DNA of 64,000 nt, taken from RGIG4097 sp937885645 (GTDB lineage Bacteria; Bacillota; Clostridia; Christensenellales; CAG-917). The translations under genes and the position numbers were made by a program. Below, piece after piece: positions 31,602 through 39,781 of the stretch (the stretch's first letter is position 1; each line of letters begins with the position of its first letter). The stretch covers positions 124,001-188,000 of the forward strand of contig CALABJ010000018.1 in assembly GCA_937885645.1 (NCBI GenBank). Direction: 5' to 3'. The notes under the pieces are model-generated. The model was not told the origin of the DNA. It made no database searches and was given only the letters and a program-made list of their open reading frames with translations.

Positions 31602-33170
31602 ATGAAAAATTTGTTCAAAATCCTTGCAATAGTGCTGGTGATGGTCTTTTCATTGTCAGTGTTTGTTGCTTGCGACGTACTGAAAGATATAGGCAACATC
31701 ATCGGCGGAAACGGTGACGTAGGCTCAGGCGATGGTGACGGCACAGGAGACGGCGGAAGTGGCTCAGGTGACGGAGGCAGTGGCTCAGGCAGTGGCACCT
31801 ACACCCTTGACGTATATGCCATCAACGATATGCACGGCAAATTCACGGACACCGATGCTCAACCCGGCGTTGATGAAATGACCACCTATCTTAGAAAGGT
31901 CCAAAACGAGCAAAACGCCCTTCTTTTGTCATCGGGAGATATGTGGCAGGGCAGTTGTGAAAGTGGTCTTACAAAGGGCAACATCATCACCGACTGGATG
32001 AATGAGTTGGGCTTTTCAGCTATGACTCTGGGCAATCACGAATTTGACTGGGGCGAAGAGCCTGTCAAAGCCAACGCAGAGATTGCAGAGTTTCCCCTTC
32101 TTGCCATCAATGTTTACGATGTAGATACCAATCAAAGAGTTGACTATTGTCAGCCCTCTGTCCTAGTTGACAAGGGTGATGTGCAAATCGGCATCATCGG
32201 CGCAATCGGTGACTGCTATTCCTCAATCTCCGCCGACCAAGTTGAAGGCATCTATTTCAAGACTGATGCAGAGCTCACCGACCTTGTAAAGGCAGAGTCA
32301 CAAAAGCTGAAAACTGAGGGGGCAGACTTCATCATTTACTCCCTCCACGACGGCTACGGCAAGAGCTATTCCAGTGACAAATATCTTGTAGGGGACCAAT
32401 TCAGCAATGAGGAAGGCCCTTATTACGACACCTCACTTTCCAACGGCTATGTTGACTTGGTTTTTGAAGCCCACAGCCACCAAAGCTACGTCATCAAGGA
32501 TGAATACGGCGTCTATCACCTGCAAGGTGGCGGTGACAACACAAAGGGTATGACCCATGCACAAGTTGTTTTCAATCTGACTGACGACACCGTCCGCGTC
32601 GGCACCGCAGAAATACTTAGACACTCCGTCTATTCAAATCTTGCCGAAGACGAAATCGTTGACAAACTTCTTGAAAAGTATGACGATTTGGTTGGCACAA
32701 TGTACGACACCATCGGCGTCAACCGCACCACAATAGGCAGCACCCAAATCAAAAACCTTGTTGCTCGTCTTTACTACGAAGCAGGGGTAGAGGAGTGGGG
32801 CGACTCTTACGACATAGTTTTGGGTGGTGGTTATCTCTCAGTCCGCTCACCCTATGACCTAAATAGCGGTGTGGTCAACTACTCAATGCTTTATATGCTT
32901 TTGCCCTTTGACAACGAAGTTGTCCTTTGCTCAATCAAGGGCAGTGACCTGAGGCGCAGATACTTTGAAAACGGCAGTTATTTCATCTACGTAGGTGACT
33001 ACGGCAACACCGTCCGCAACAACATAGTGGACACCGCCACTTACTATATCATCACAGACACCTACAACCTTGTCTATAAGGCCAACAAACTGACCTTTGT
33101 GGCGTCACTCGGTCCTGTGTATGCCCGCGACCTTGTGGCAGACTACGTCGCCGAAGGTGGCCTCAACTAG
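31602..33170 (+). CDS. Lipoprotein 5'-nucleotidase / metallophosphoesterase (UshA-like)
   Basis: A 522-residue exported enzyme, probably releasing nucleosides from extracellular nucleotides. The start is the ATG at 31602. The signal peptide ends in the lipobox FVAC (Cys near residue 22), then a Gly/Ser/Asp-rich linker (about 33-62). The metallophosphoesterase domain has AINDMHGKF, SSGDMWQG and LGNHEFDWG. The UshA C-terminal domain follows from about residue 330. A perfect 18-base inverted repeat (31568-31585) lies just before the start. The nucleoside-salvage genes at the window start are a plausible downstream consumer. Confidence 0.88.
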   Translation: MKNLFKILAIVLVMVFSLSVFVACDVLKDIGNIIGGNGDVGSGDGDGTGDGGSGSGDGGSGSGSGTYTLDVYAINDMHGKFTDTDAQPGVDEMTTYLRKVQNEQNALLLSSGDMWQGSCESGLTKGNIITDWMNELGFSAMTLGNHEFDWGEEPVKANAEIAEFPLLAINVYDVDTNQRVDYCQPSVLVDKGDVQIGIIGAIGDCYSSISADQVEGIYFKTDAELTDLVKAESQKLKTEGADFIIYSLHDGYGKSYSSDKYLVGDQFSNEEGPYYDTSLSNGYVDLVFEAHSHQSYVIKDEYGVYHLQGGGDNTKGMTHAQVVFNLTDDTVRVGTAEILRHSVYSNLAEDEIVDKLLEKYDDLVGTMYDTIGVNRTTIGSTQIKNLVARLYYEAGVEEWGDSYDIVLGGGYLSVRSPYDLNSGVVNYSMLYMLLPFDNEVVLCSIKGSDLRRRYFENGSYFIYVGDYGNTVRNNIVDTATYYIITDTYNLVYKANKLTFVASLGPVYARDLVADYVAEGGLN

Positions 33171-33187
33171 CCCTCTAGAGCCCAAAC

Positions 33188-33216
33188 AAAAAACCTCCCA
33201 CCTAGGGAGGTTTTAT
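33188..33216 (+). terminator. Terminator of the 5'-nucleotidase gene
   Basis: AACCTCCC and GGGAGGTT arms, five-base loop, T-rich tail. Confidence 0.88.
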
Positions 33217-33240
33217 TTTGTCCAACTAAAAACACACAGT

Positions 33241-33510
33241 GTGAGTTGGTGCCGTAGGCACGTTGGGCAAAGCCCAACACAAGCCTCACTTGGTCGCATA
33301 AAAAGAACCAAGTCTGTTGACTTGGTTCTTTTTCTTGGTGCGGCCAGTGTGTACTTGTAGTGAACGGAGTGAGCGTAATAGCGAAACAAGTGTGCTAGCA
33401 CACAAAAGTTGAGCGCCACTCACACAGTGTGAGTTCGCACCAAAGGTGCGTGTGTTTTCAACACACAAAGTTCACTGCCGCAAAAAAAAAGACAAGCTTT
33501 TGCTTGTCTT
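33241..33510. repeat. tRNA-associated hairpin element at tRNA-Leu(GAG)
   Basis: No gene is seen. The stretch is packed with palindromes: GTGCC-GTA-GGCAC (33249-33261), GTTGGGC-AAA-GCCCAAC (33262-33278), a terminator-like CCAAG hairpin (33299-33333), GTGTGC-TA-GCACAC, CTCACAC-A-GTGTGAG, CGCACC-AAA-GGTGCG and others. At 33336-33349 lies a 14-base copy of the 3' end of the neighbouring tRNA (TGGTGCGGCCAGTG). Next to the tRNA itself is its own terminator (33482-33508, GACAAGC/GCTTGTC). Blocks such as GAGCGTAATAG and GAGCGCCACTC recur, inverted, at the tRNA-Thr locus. Confidence 0.75.
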
Positions 33511-33594
33511 TGGTGCGGCCAGTGAGACTTGAACTCACACGGTCGTCCCATACGCCCCTCAAACGTACGCGTCTGCCTATTCCGCCATGGCCGC
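33511..33594 (-). tRNA. tRNA-Leu (anticodon GAG)
   Basis: An 84-base class II tRNA with encoded CCA. The acceptor arms GCGGCCA and TGGCCGC pair perfectly. Anticodon stem TACGT/GCGTA closes loop TTGAGGG, giving GAG. A consensus promoter lies directly upstream and a GACAAGC hairpin with T-run downstream. Confidence 0.94.
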
Positions 33595-33607
33595 ACATAG
33601 TGTCACT

Positions 33608-33636
33608 ATTATATGACACTGAATTTTCAATGTCAA
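33608..33636 (-). promoter_or_regulatory. Promoter of tRNA-Leu(GAG)
   Basis: On the minus strand TTGACA (33631-33636), 17-base spacer and TATAAT (33608-33613), a perfect consensus. An inverted repeat AGTGTCA/TGACACT (33599-33605, 33614-33620) flanks the -10 box. Confidence 0.93.
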
Positions 33637-33651
33637 GAAATTTACATCAAA

Positions 33652-33680
33652 TTGTCAACTTTTTTCTTTGAGAATATACT
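33652..33680 (+). promoter_or_regulatory. Promoter of the 47-residue gene
   Basis: TTGTCA at 33652-33657, 17-base spacer, TATACT at 33675-33680. Transcription would start at about 33686, which is the ATG itself. Confidence 0.7.
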
Positions 33681-33685
33681 ATATT

Positions 33686-33829
33686 ATGCTGTGTGACGGT
33701 CTTGATCTCAATATGCTTGCTATAAGTGTGGCAAATATTCTTGCCGAGGGAAAGAGCAAACAAGAGATTTTAGAGTTGCTACAATTTTTGTCGGTGTTGC
33801 AGTGTGCTTTGAAAAGTTATATCTTTTGA
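33686..33829 (+). CDS. Tiny helical protein (DUF6774-like), possibly leaderless
   Basis: A 47-residue frame reading MLCDGLDLNMLAISVANILA and ending LQCALKSYIF. The pattern LAISVANxLAEGKSKxEILELLxFLSVLQ resembles the small DUF6774-type proteins of Clostridia, a tentative call from memory. No ribosome site is visible. The -10 box ends five bases before the ATG, so the mRNA may have no leader; an internal ATG at 33713 has no site either. The gene lies between tRNA-Leu and the phosphoribosyltransferase, each with its own promoter. Confidence 0.5.
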   Translation: MLCDGLDLNMLAISVANILAEGKSKQEILELLQFLSVLQCALKSYIF

Positions 33830-33837
33830 TTTTTGTC

Positions 33838-33866
33838 TTGTAAAAATATTGGATTTATATTATAAT
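33838..33866 (+). promoter_or_regulatory. Promoter of the phosphoribosyltransferase gene
   Basis: TTGTAA at 33838-33843, 17-base spacer, TATAAT at 33861-33866, 18 bases before the ATG. Confidence 0.8.
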
Positions 33867-33883
33867 AGTCGGGCGAGGTTATT

Positions 33884-34432
33884 ATGAAAACTTATCCCCT
33901 TAATATCAATGGCTACAAAACTGAACTCCCCATTCTTCCTCTTCCCAGCGGAGTAGAGATTTGCTTCTTCAATCTTCACGGCAATCCTGCACTCACAGAG
34001 CACTGCGGAAAGGAGCTGGCAAAGCACCTTAGCGATTGTGACGTCGTCCTCACTGCAGAGTCAAAAGGTCTGCAACTGAGTCACGTCATTGCAAGAGAAC
34101 TTGGCCACGATTTCTACGCAGTTGCAAGAAAGAGCAAGAAACTCTATATGCAAGACGGCATCGAGGTCAGCTACGGCAGTTCAATCACCACAGGCAAAGA
34201 TCAATGCTTGTATCTTTCAAAGCATGACGTTGATCTCCTTGTTGGCAAAAAGGTTGCAATCGTTGACGACGTGGTGTCCACAGGGGCGTCTCTCCTTGGT
34301 CTTGAAGACCTTGTAAAGAAGGCAGGTGGCATCATCCATAAGAAAGCATTTGTCCTGGCAGAGGGCAGTGCAGCAAAACGTGACGACGTCATCTATCTTG
34401 CACCAATCCCCATTATCATCCCCGAAAAATAA
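33884..34432 (+). CDS. Phosphoribosyltransferase (adenine PRT-like)
   Basis: A 182-residue type I phosphoribosyltransferase, which joins a nucleobase to PRPP. The PRPP loop VAIVDDVVSTGASLLGLEDL is complete, and LTAESKGLQLSHVIARELG supplies the second diphosphate contact. Length and the early AESKG motif fit adenine PRT better than hypoxanthine PRT, but the base specificity is not certain. It has its own promoter and ends before a bidirectional terminator. Confidence 0.8.
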   Translation: MKTYPLNINGYKTELPILPLPSGVEICFFNLHGNPALTEHCGKELAKHLSDCDVVLTAESKGLQLSHVIARELGHDFYAVARKSKKLYMQDGIEVSYGSSITTGKDQCLYLSKHDVDLLVGKKVAIVDDVVSTGASLLGLEDLVKKAGGIIHKKAFVLAEGSAAKRDDVIYLAPIPIIIPEK

Positions 34433-34511
34433 CAGATAAACTCCTTGTTTTGCTCAAAGTGGAGAAATCCACTTCTTTGGAGTAAAGTAGAATAAGATTT
34501 TTAAAGACAAC

Positions 34512-34542
34512 AAAAAAAGGCACTCAAACGAGTGCCTTTTTG
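34512..34542. terminator. Bidirectional terminator
   Basis: GGCACTC-AAAC-GAGTGCC with A-run before and T-run after, between converging genes. Just upstream (34457-34486) is a second hairpin, AAGTGGA-GAAA-TCCACTT. Confidence 0.9.
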
Positions 34543-34558
34543 ATTTAGATTTTGCTCA

Positions 34559-36382
34559 TTACAGAGTCTTGATGTATGCTGCAAGTTCATTGAAGATGAC
34601 GTCAAGTCCGTGTGCGCCTGCATCGGGGAAGCCAATGCTACGTTCACCAACTGTGCCAGCTCTGCCAAGGGTTGCAACGTGAGTCTTTGTGGCTTCTGCG
34701 CCTTCGTGTGCTGCCTTTGCGCCAAGGTCAATACCTTCACGGAGTGCTTTGCCTTCTTCTGCTGCTTTTGTAAGAGCAAGAGCACAGGGCTTCAATGCGT
34801 CAACAAGAGTCTTGTCACCGATGTCTGCGCCTTTGCCAAAGGACTTCTTGCCAGTTTCATACACACCGCGATTTGCTTCCATAAAGAGGAATGCAAGGTC
34901 AGTGAGGTTGATTTCCTTCTTGCCAAGCATTGCCTTGCCTGCGTACTTAAATGCAGAGCCCCAGATAGGACCACTTGCGCCACCGCAGTATTCCTTGATG
35001 ATTTCACTGCAACTGACGAGGAATTCACCAACGTCGCCTTTCTTTCTGGTTGCCCAGTCTGCCTTCAGTTGTTTGAAACCTTTTGCGATGCTCATACCAA
35101 AGTCACCGTCACCCATTTGGTCTGCTTCACAGAAGGGCACTTCGTTTTCAATGATGACGTCTGCCATCTTATCAACGATTTGGACAAATGCTGCTGTGTT
35201 GATTGTTTCGGTCACAACGGGAGTGCCTTCAACTTCGTATGTTGCATTGTCGTCTTCGGCTTCTGCCACTGCCTTCTTTGATGCCTTCTTTGCAGGCTCT
35301 GCGGGAGTGTACCCAAGTGCCTTGCCAATTGCCTTGATTGCTTCAAGAGCGGCTTCTGCTTGTTCACTCATTGCTGCGCCCCAAGTGAGAGCAGGAGTGC
35401 TGACGGGGTAGTCAACGAGGGCTTTAAGCTCGCTGTCAACACGGAGGACACTAATTGATGCGCCTGCCATATCGATTGAAGTCATAAAGTTGCCAACGAT
35501 TGTGCGATGGACGTTGATGCCGTCGGCAGTGATTGCCTTTGTGACAGAGTTGTTGAGGAGGTAGAGTTCTTGAAGGGGAGTGCCACCAAATCCGTTGATG
35601 AGGAGGACGACGTCTTCGCCTGCTTTCAGGCCGAGGTCTTCTTCAAGATCTGTGAGGATACGTCTTGCAAGGTCGTCTGCAAAAGTGCCTGTTGAATAGT
35701 CAATCTTTTCACGATATCTGCCGGGTTCGCCGTGGATGCCGACGCCAAATTCCATTTCATCGTCACCGATTTCAAAGGTGGGGTGACCTGCTGCGGGAAC
35801 GGTACAGCTTGTGAAAGCAAAGCCAAATGAACGGACGTTGTCAATGACCTTGTTTGCAACGCGCTTGACTTCGTCAAGTTCCTTGCCTTGTTCTGCTGCT
35901 GCGCCTGCGCACTTATGGACGAGGACTGTGCCTGCAACACCACGTCTACCAACGGTGTAGAGACTGTCCTTCACTGCGATGTCGTCGTTGACGTACACTG
36001 CGTCAACTTTGATGCCGTCATCTTGAGCGTCTGCCATTGCGTTGTTGAAGTTCATGCAGTCGCCTGAGTAGTTTTTGATGACGAGGAGGACGCCCTTGTC
36101 GGTTGCGCACTTTTTGATTGCGTTGTACACTTGCACTTGGCTGGGTGAAGCAAAGACGTCACCACAGACTGCGCAGTCAATCATACCTTTGCCAACAAAG
36201 CCTGCGTGTGCAGGTTCGTGACCTGAGCCACCGCCAGAGATGAGGCTGACCTTGTTTTCGTCAATATCCTTTTTCTTGACGATCTTAAACTTTTCTACGA
36301 ATTCCAGTTCAGGATGTGCAAGGGCCAAGCCGTGACACATATCATAGACGAAAGTTTCGGGAGTGTTCATTATTTTTTTCAT
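34559..36382 (-). CDS. Dihydroxyacetone kinase, fused DhaK-DhaL
   Basis: ATP-dependent phosphorylation of dihydroxyacetone to DHAP. The 607-residue protein joins DhaK (1 to about 335; SLISGGGSGHEPAHAGFVGKG, and the substrate-linking histidine in GVGIHGEPG), a Lys/Ala-rich linker, and DhaL (about 395-607). In DhaL the ATP/Mg motif reads MGDGDFGMSIAKGF where GDGDTG is usual, and CGGASGPIWGSAF and GRAGTVGERSIGFPDAGA are clear. It is the second gene after glycerol dehydrogenase, giving a glycerol-to-DHAP route. An AGGAGA ribosome site precedes the ATG. Confidence 0.92.
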   Translation of the reverse strand: MKKIMNTPETFVYDMCHGLALAHPELEFVEKFKIVKKKDIDENKVSLISGGGSGHEPAHAGFVGKGMIDCAVCGDVFASPSQVQVYNAIKKCATDKGVLLVIKNYSGDCMNFNNAMADAQDDGIKVDAVYVNDDIAVKDSLYTVGRRGVAGTVLVHKCAGAAAEQGKELDEVKRVANKVIDNVRSFGFAFTSCTVPAAGHPTFEIGDDEMEFGVGIHGEPGRYREKIDYSTGTFADDLARRILTDLEEDLGLKAGEDVVLLINGFGGTPLQELYLLNNSVTKAITADGINVHRTIVGNFMTSIDMAGASISVLRVDSELKALVDYPVSTPALTWGAAMSEQAEAALEAIKAIGKALGYTPAEPAKKASKKAVAEAEDDNATYEVEGTPVVTETINTAAFVQIVDKMADVIIENEVPFCEADQMGDGDFGMSIAKGFKQLKADWATRKKGDVGEFLVSCSEIIKEYCGGASGPIWGSAFKYAGKAMLGKKEINLTDLAFLFMEANRGVYETGKKSFGKGADIGDKTLVDALKPCALALTKAAEEGKALREGIDLGAKAAHEGAEATKTHVATLGRAGTVGERSIGFPDAGAHGLDVIFNELAAYIKTL

Positions 36383-36409
36383 AACATAAATCTCCTATAT
36401 GTGAAAATG

Positions 36410-36430
36410 GGACGGCAAGATGCCGTCCCG
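36410..36430 (-). promoter_or_regulatory. Intercistronic hairpin between the glycerol dehydrogenase and DHA kinase genes
   Basis: GGGACGGC-AAGAT-GCCGTCCC, an eight-pair GC-rich stem with no U-run, probably an mRNA-stabilising or processing element. Confidence 0.55.
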
Positions 36431-36441
36431 ACCTTTACTGA

Positions 36442-37632
36442 TTAATGGCAACCGCAGTCGCAGTCACAGCCATACTTATATTCACGTCCGATTGCGTCTG
36501 CTGTCTTCACTGCTGCGATGATCATATCTTCTGTGACAGGGAAGGGCATATTGTGCACTGATTCTTCGGGGATGCAGGTCTTTGCTGCAACTTCACGGAG
36601 TTCGTCATCGGTGAGAGTATCTCTTGAATATTCGCCGGTCTTCTTGTTGGTCATAAGGTCGCGGATGCAGACGGGGAGGCCAACTGTGACGCAGAAGTCG
36701 AGGACTTCGTAGAGTTCTTCTTCGGGGCTGTTTTCAAGGATGAGTTGGCAGATTGTGCCAAATGCAACCACTTCACCGTGGAAGTTGTTGTCGTGGATTT
36801 CGTGGACAACGGTGAGACCATCGTGGAGTGCGTGTGCTGCTGCAAGACCACCACTTTCAAAGCCAAGGCCTGAGAGGAGGATGTTGGTTTCAACGATCTT
36901 TTCAAATGCTTCGGTCACTGCATGGTTTTCGCAAGCGGTCTTTGCCTTTGCGCCGTCAGTGATAAGGTTGCGATAGCAGAGTTCTGCAAGTGCTTGTGCG
37001 GTGTGAGTGCCATATCCAAGGAGAGTGCCCTTGTTGCGGTTTGCACCACAGGGGAGACCTGCGTTGACGTTTGAGCAGGATTGTGCATTTGCTCTTGCTT
37101 CAAAATATGTTGAAAGTGCGTCACCCATACCGCTGACCAAGAAACGTGCAGGAGCATTTGCGATGACGTTGAGGTCGATGAGGACAACACTGGGGTTTTG
37201 ACGGAAATATGCATAGTCGTCAAATTCGTGGCTGTCGGTGTAGAGCACTGCACTGTGTGATGTAGGAGCGTCAGTTGCTGCGATAGTGGGGCAGATGATC
37301 AGGTTTGAACCTGCTGCAACACACTTTGAAGTGTCGATTGCCTTGCCACCGCCAAGACCGATGGTGCAAGCACACTTGTTTGCTTTTGCGATTTTTTGGA
37401 GTTCAGCAACGACTGTGCGTGAACATTCACCCTTGAAGACGTCACCGCATGAAACGAATTCCACACCGTATTTCTTTGCGCTTGCGTCAAGCTTGTCTTT
37501 GACAAGGTTCAGTGCAAAGGGGTCTGCAATAAGGAGTGCCTTCTTGCCGAAGGTTTTGACAAAATAACCAAGGTTCAACAGTTCGTTTTCGCCTTGAACG
37601 TACTTTGTGGGACAAATAAATGCTTTTCTCAT
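36442..37632 (-). CDS. Glycerol dehydrogenase-like iron-containing alcohol dehydrogenase
   Basis: NAD-dependent oxidation of glycerol to dihydroxyacetone is the likely reaction. The 396-residue protein has GLGGGKAIDTSKCVA (NAD-binding), ICPTIAATDAPTSHSAVLY and the metal-site segment HALHDGLTVVHEIHDNNFHGE. The C terminus ends in GCDCDCGCH, a cysteine-rich tail beyond the normal enzyme end. The segment SSCSNVNAG to GANRNKG near residue 185 also looks like a small insert. It is transcribed first, ahead of the DHA kinase, from the promoter at 37672-37700. Confidence 0.87.
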   Translation of the reverse strand: MRKAFICPTKYVQGENELLNLGYFVKTFGKKALLIADPFALNLVKDKLDASAKKYGVEFVSCGDVFKGECSRTVVAELQKIAKANKCACTIGLGGGKAIDTSKCVAAGSNLIICPTIAATDAPTSHSAVLYTDSHEFDDYAYFRQNPSVVLIDLNVIANAPARFLVSGMGDALSTYFEARANAQSCSNVNAGLPCGANRNKGTLLGYGTHTAQALAELCYRNLITDGAKAKTACENHAVTEAFEKIVETNILLSGLGFESGGLAAAHALHDGLTVVHEIHDNNFHGEVVAFGTICQLILENSPEEELYEVLDFCVTVGLPVCIRDLMTNKKTGEYSRDTLTDDELREVAAKTCIPEESVHNMPFPVTEDMIIAAVKTADAIGREYKYGCDCDCGCH

Positions 37633-37671
37633 AAAATTTCTCCTTTTTTAGGTTTAAGATTTAATGTAAAC

Positions 37672-37700
37672 ATTATACTCCCTATTGACATTGATTTCAA
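37672..37700 (-). promoter_or_regulatory. Promoter of the glycerol dehydrogenase-DHA kinase operon
   Basis: On the minus strand TTGAAA (37695-37700), 17-base spacer, TATAAT (37672-37677). Confidence 0.85.
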
Positions 37701-37812
37701 TACCCAATTTTAAAAAATTGAACTTTTTGTATAAAATATTGTAAAAAAACGAGGTTTTGACAAGCCGACCGCCCCTAAAATCGCATTTTTGAAGGGAAAA
37801 ATCAAAAAAAGT

Positions 37813-37840
37813 TTGAAAATTGCAGGTTTTATGGTAAAAT
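37813..37840 (+). promoter_or_regulatory. Promoter of nadE
   Basis: TTGAAA at 37813-37818, 16-base spacer, TAAAAT at 37835-37840. Confidence 0.75.
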
Positions 37841-37867
37841 AAAAATTGCAAAAAAACGAGGTGCATT

Positions 37868-38614
37868 ATGGACACAAAAAAGACAATAGCAGAAAGAGTA
37901 GAGTGGATAAAGAATTTGCTCAAAGAAACAGGTGCAAAAGGTGTCATCTACGGCAACAGCGGTGGCAAGGATTGCACCCTTGTAGGGGCACTTTGCAAGC
38001 TGGCAACCGACAACGTGCTGGGTGTGATTATGCCTTGCTCATCATCACGCAATTACGGCTCAGATCGTGACGATGCTCTCGCCGCCGGAGAGAAGTTTGC
38101 AATAGAGCAAATCGAGGTGGATTTGACCGCCACAAAAGAAGCAATGATGACCGCTCTTGGCACAAATCTTGAACAAAATCACGTCAGCGAATACGCCCTC
38201 AAAATGTCTTCTGCCAACATAAATCCCCGCCTTAGAATGTCGGTTTTGTATGCAATCGGTCAAGCAAGAGGCTATCTTGTTGCAGGCACGGGCAACCTTT
38301 GTGAAATGACCATGGGCTACTTCACAAAATGGGGTGATGGTGCTTGTGATTTCAACCCTATTTCTGACCTTACCGTCCCCGAAATTTATGCCCTTCTTGA
38401 AGAGCTTGACGCCCCTGAAAACATCATTTCAAAAGCACCTTCCGCAGGTCTTTATGAAGGTCAAACCGACGAGCAAGATATGGGTGTCAGTTATGCCTCA
38501 ATCACCGCCTATTGTCGTGGTGGAGAAGTGGATGAAACGGACAGACAAAAGATTGACAGAGCCTACAAGTCAACCGCCCACAAACGCCGTATGCCCAGAT
38601 ATTTCCCCGACTGA
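37868..38614 (+). CDS. nadE: Ammonia-dependent NAD+ synthetase
   Basis: Amidates deamido-NAD, the last step of NAD synthesis. The 248-residue protein has the PP-loop YGNSGGKDCTLVGALCKLA near residue 30 and the NaAD-binding GTGNLCEMTMGYFTKWGDGA. It lacks the glutaminase domain, so it uses free ammonia. CGAGGTGCATT precedes the ATG. Confidence 0.93.
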   Translation: MDTKKTIAERVEWIKNLLKETGAKGVIYGNSGGKDCTLVGALCKLATDNVLGVIMPCSSSRNYGSDRDDALAAGEKFAIEQIEVDLTATKEAMMTALGTNLEQNHVSEYALKMSSANINPRLRMSVLYAIGQARGYLVAGTGNLCEMTMGYFTKWGDGACDFNPISDLTVPEIYALLEELDAPENIISKAPSAGLYEGQTDEQDMGVSYASITAYCRGGEVDETDRQKIDRAYKSTAHKRRMPRYFPD

Positions 38615-38667
38615 TGGGATTTTGAAAATTTTGTAAGAGAAAATAAGATATTTTTTTTGAAGTGAAG

Positions 38668-38700
38668 TCCGCCGAAAAAATTTCGGTGGATTTTATTTTT
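38668..38700 (+). terminator. Terminator of nadE
   Basis: Ten-base arms TCCGCCGAAA and TTTCGGTGGA, loop AAA, then TTTTATTTTT. It lies inside a spurious frame at 38662-38877. Confidence 0.85.
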
Positions 38701-38816
38701 GCAAAAGGTTCAGTTAGATTACCAGAAAATTTAGATGAACATTATTCGTGTTTTGAAGTGGGAGAATCTCAGGAAATTCCCGACCTCTATTTTAAGAAAA
38801 TAGTCACGATTTGCTA

Positions 38817-38845
38817 TTGCATTTTGGCGAGTCTTGTGCTAAAAT
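38817..38845 (+). promoter_or_regulatory. Promoter of the hydrogenase operon
   Basis: TTGCAT at 38817-38822, 17-base spacer, TAAAAT at 38840-38845. A CGTGCGCTACGCACG-type palindrome follows at about 38858-38872, near the start of the mRNA. Confidence 0.75.
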
Positions 38846-38911
38846 TTCTATTGAGCGTGCGCTACGCACGTACGTGATGAAAAATACAAAAAGCAATTTT
38901 TGGAGGAACAT

Positions 38912-39409
38912 ATGTCAAAAATCAATCTGACTACAGTTGCATTCAAGGGCACAGCAGAACAAGAAGCACAACTCCGTGCAGAACTCAAAGAGATCGCAAA
39001 AATGCCCGGTAGCCTTATGCCCGCACTTCAAACCGCACAAAACATTTACGGTTATCTTCCCATCGAAGTTCAAACAATGGTGGCAGAAGAACTTGGTGTT
39101 TCACTTGAAGAAGTGTTTGGCGTTGCAACTTTTTACAGCCAATTCGTCCTCAATCCCAAAGGATCATATCCCTTTGCAGTTTGCCTTGGCACAGCTTGCT
39201 ACGTCAAGGGCAGTGGTGACGTATTCGCAAAACTTGAAACAGTGCTTGGCCTCAAAGACGGTCAAACCTCACCTGACGGCAAATTCTCACTTACAGCAAC
39301 CCGTTGCATCGGATGTTGCGGTCTTGCACCTGTTATGACAGTTGGTGACGAAGTTTACGGCAAGGTCACCACAGACCAAATTCCCGGCATCGTAGCAAAA
39401 TATCGCTAA
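38912..39409 (+). CDS. NuoE/HydC-like [2Fe-2S] subunit of the electron-bifurcating-type hydrogenase
   Basis: A 165-residue thioredoxin-like ferredoxin, the small electron-transfer subunit of NADH-linked hydrogenases. A helical N-terminal part is followed by the [2Fe-2S] ligands in CLGTACYVKG and RCIGCCGLAP. The start is the ATG at 38912 with GGAGG five bases upstream. It heads an operon of ten genes reaching 46999. Confidence 0.93.
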   Translation: MSKINLTTVAFKGTAEQEAQLRAELKEIAKMPGSLMPALQTAQNIYGYLPIEVQTMVAEELGVSLEEVFGVATFYSQFVLNPKGSYPFAVCLGTACYVKGSGDVFAKLETVLGLKDGQTSPDGKFSLTATRCIGCCGLAPVMTVGDEVYGKVTTDQIPGIVAKYR

Positions 39410-39442
39410 AACCCCAAGAGAGCAATCTCTTAAGGAGCAAAT

Positions 39443-39781
39443 ATGAAAATAAGCGAACTTTCCGCATACATTGACGGCACAATCGTCTGCAATGCGGACA
39501 AAGCAGACAAGGAAGTTTATTCGGCCTTCTCATCAGACATGATGAGTGACGTGCTTGCTTTTGTCCTGGATCAAGGCGTGCTTATCACTGGGCTCATCAA
39601 TCCCCAGATTGTGCGCACGGCATTGATGATGGACATCGAGTGCATAGTGGTCGTAAGAGGCAAAACTCCTGATGAAGCAATCATCTCTTTGGCGGAGGCA
39701 AATGGCATTGTCATCGTCACCACCAAGAAGAATATGTTTGAGACGTCAGGCAGACTTTATTCGGCAGGGCTCAAAGCGTAA
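39443..39781 (+). CDS. DRTGG-domain protein, first copy
   Basis: A 112-residue single-domain protein resembling the DRTGG domain (GQGVLITGLINPQIVRTALMM region; VVRGKTPDEAIISLAEANGI). DRTGG modules are found beside CBS domains and in hydrogenase operons of Clostridia and are thought to bind a ligand; the ligand is unknown. It shares a base with the next start (TAATG). A second DRTGG gene lies at 41502. Confidence 0.82.
   Translation: MKISELSAYIDGTIVCNADKADKEVYSAFSSDMMSDVLAFVLDQGVLITGLINPQIVRTALMMDIECIVVVRGKTPDEAIISLAEANGIVIVTTKKNMFETSGRLYSAGLKA

Noticed and set aside
33429..33671. An 80-residue frame across the tRNA-Leu(GAG) region
   Set aside because: It overlaps the tRNA, its terminator and promoter on the opposite strand; it is a chance frame.
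38662..38877. A 71-residue frame between nadE and the hydrogenase operon
   Set aside because: It contains the nadE terminator at its start and the hydrogenase promoter at its end, and its composition is not protein-like.
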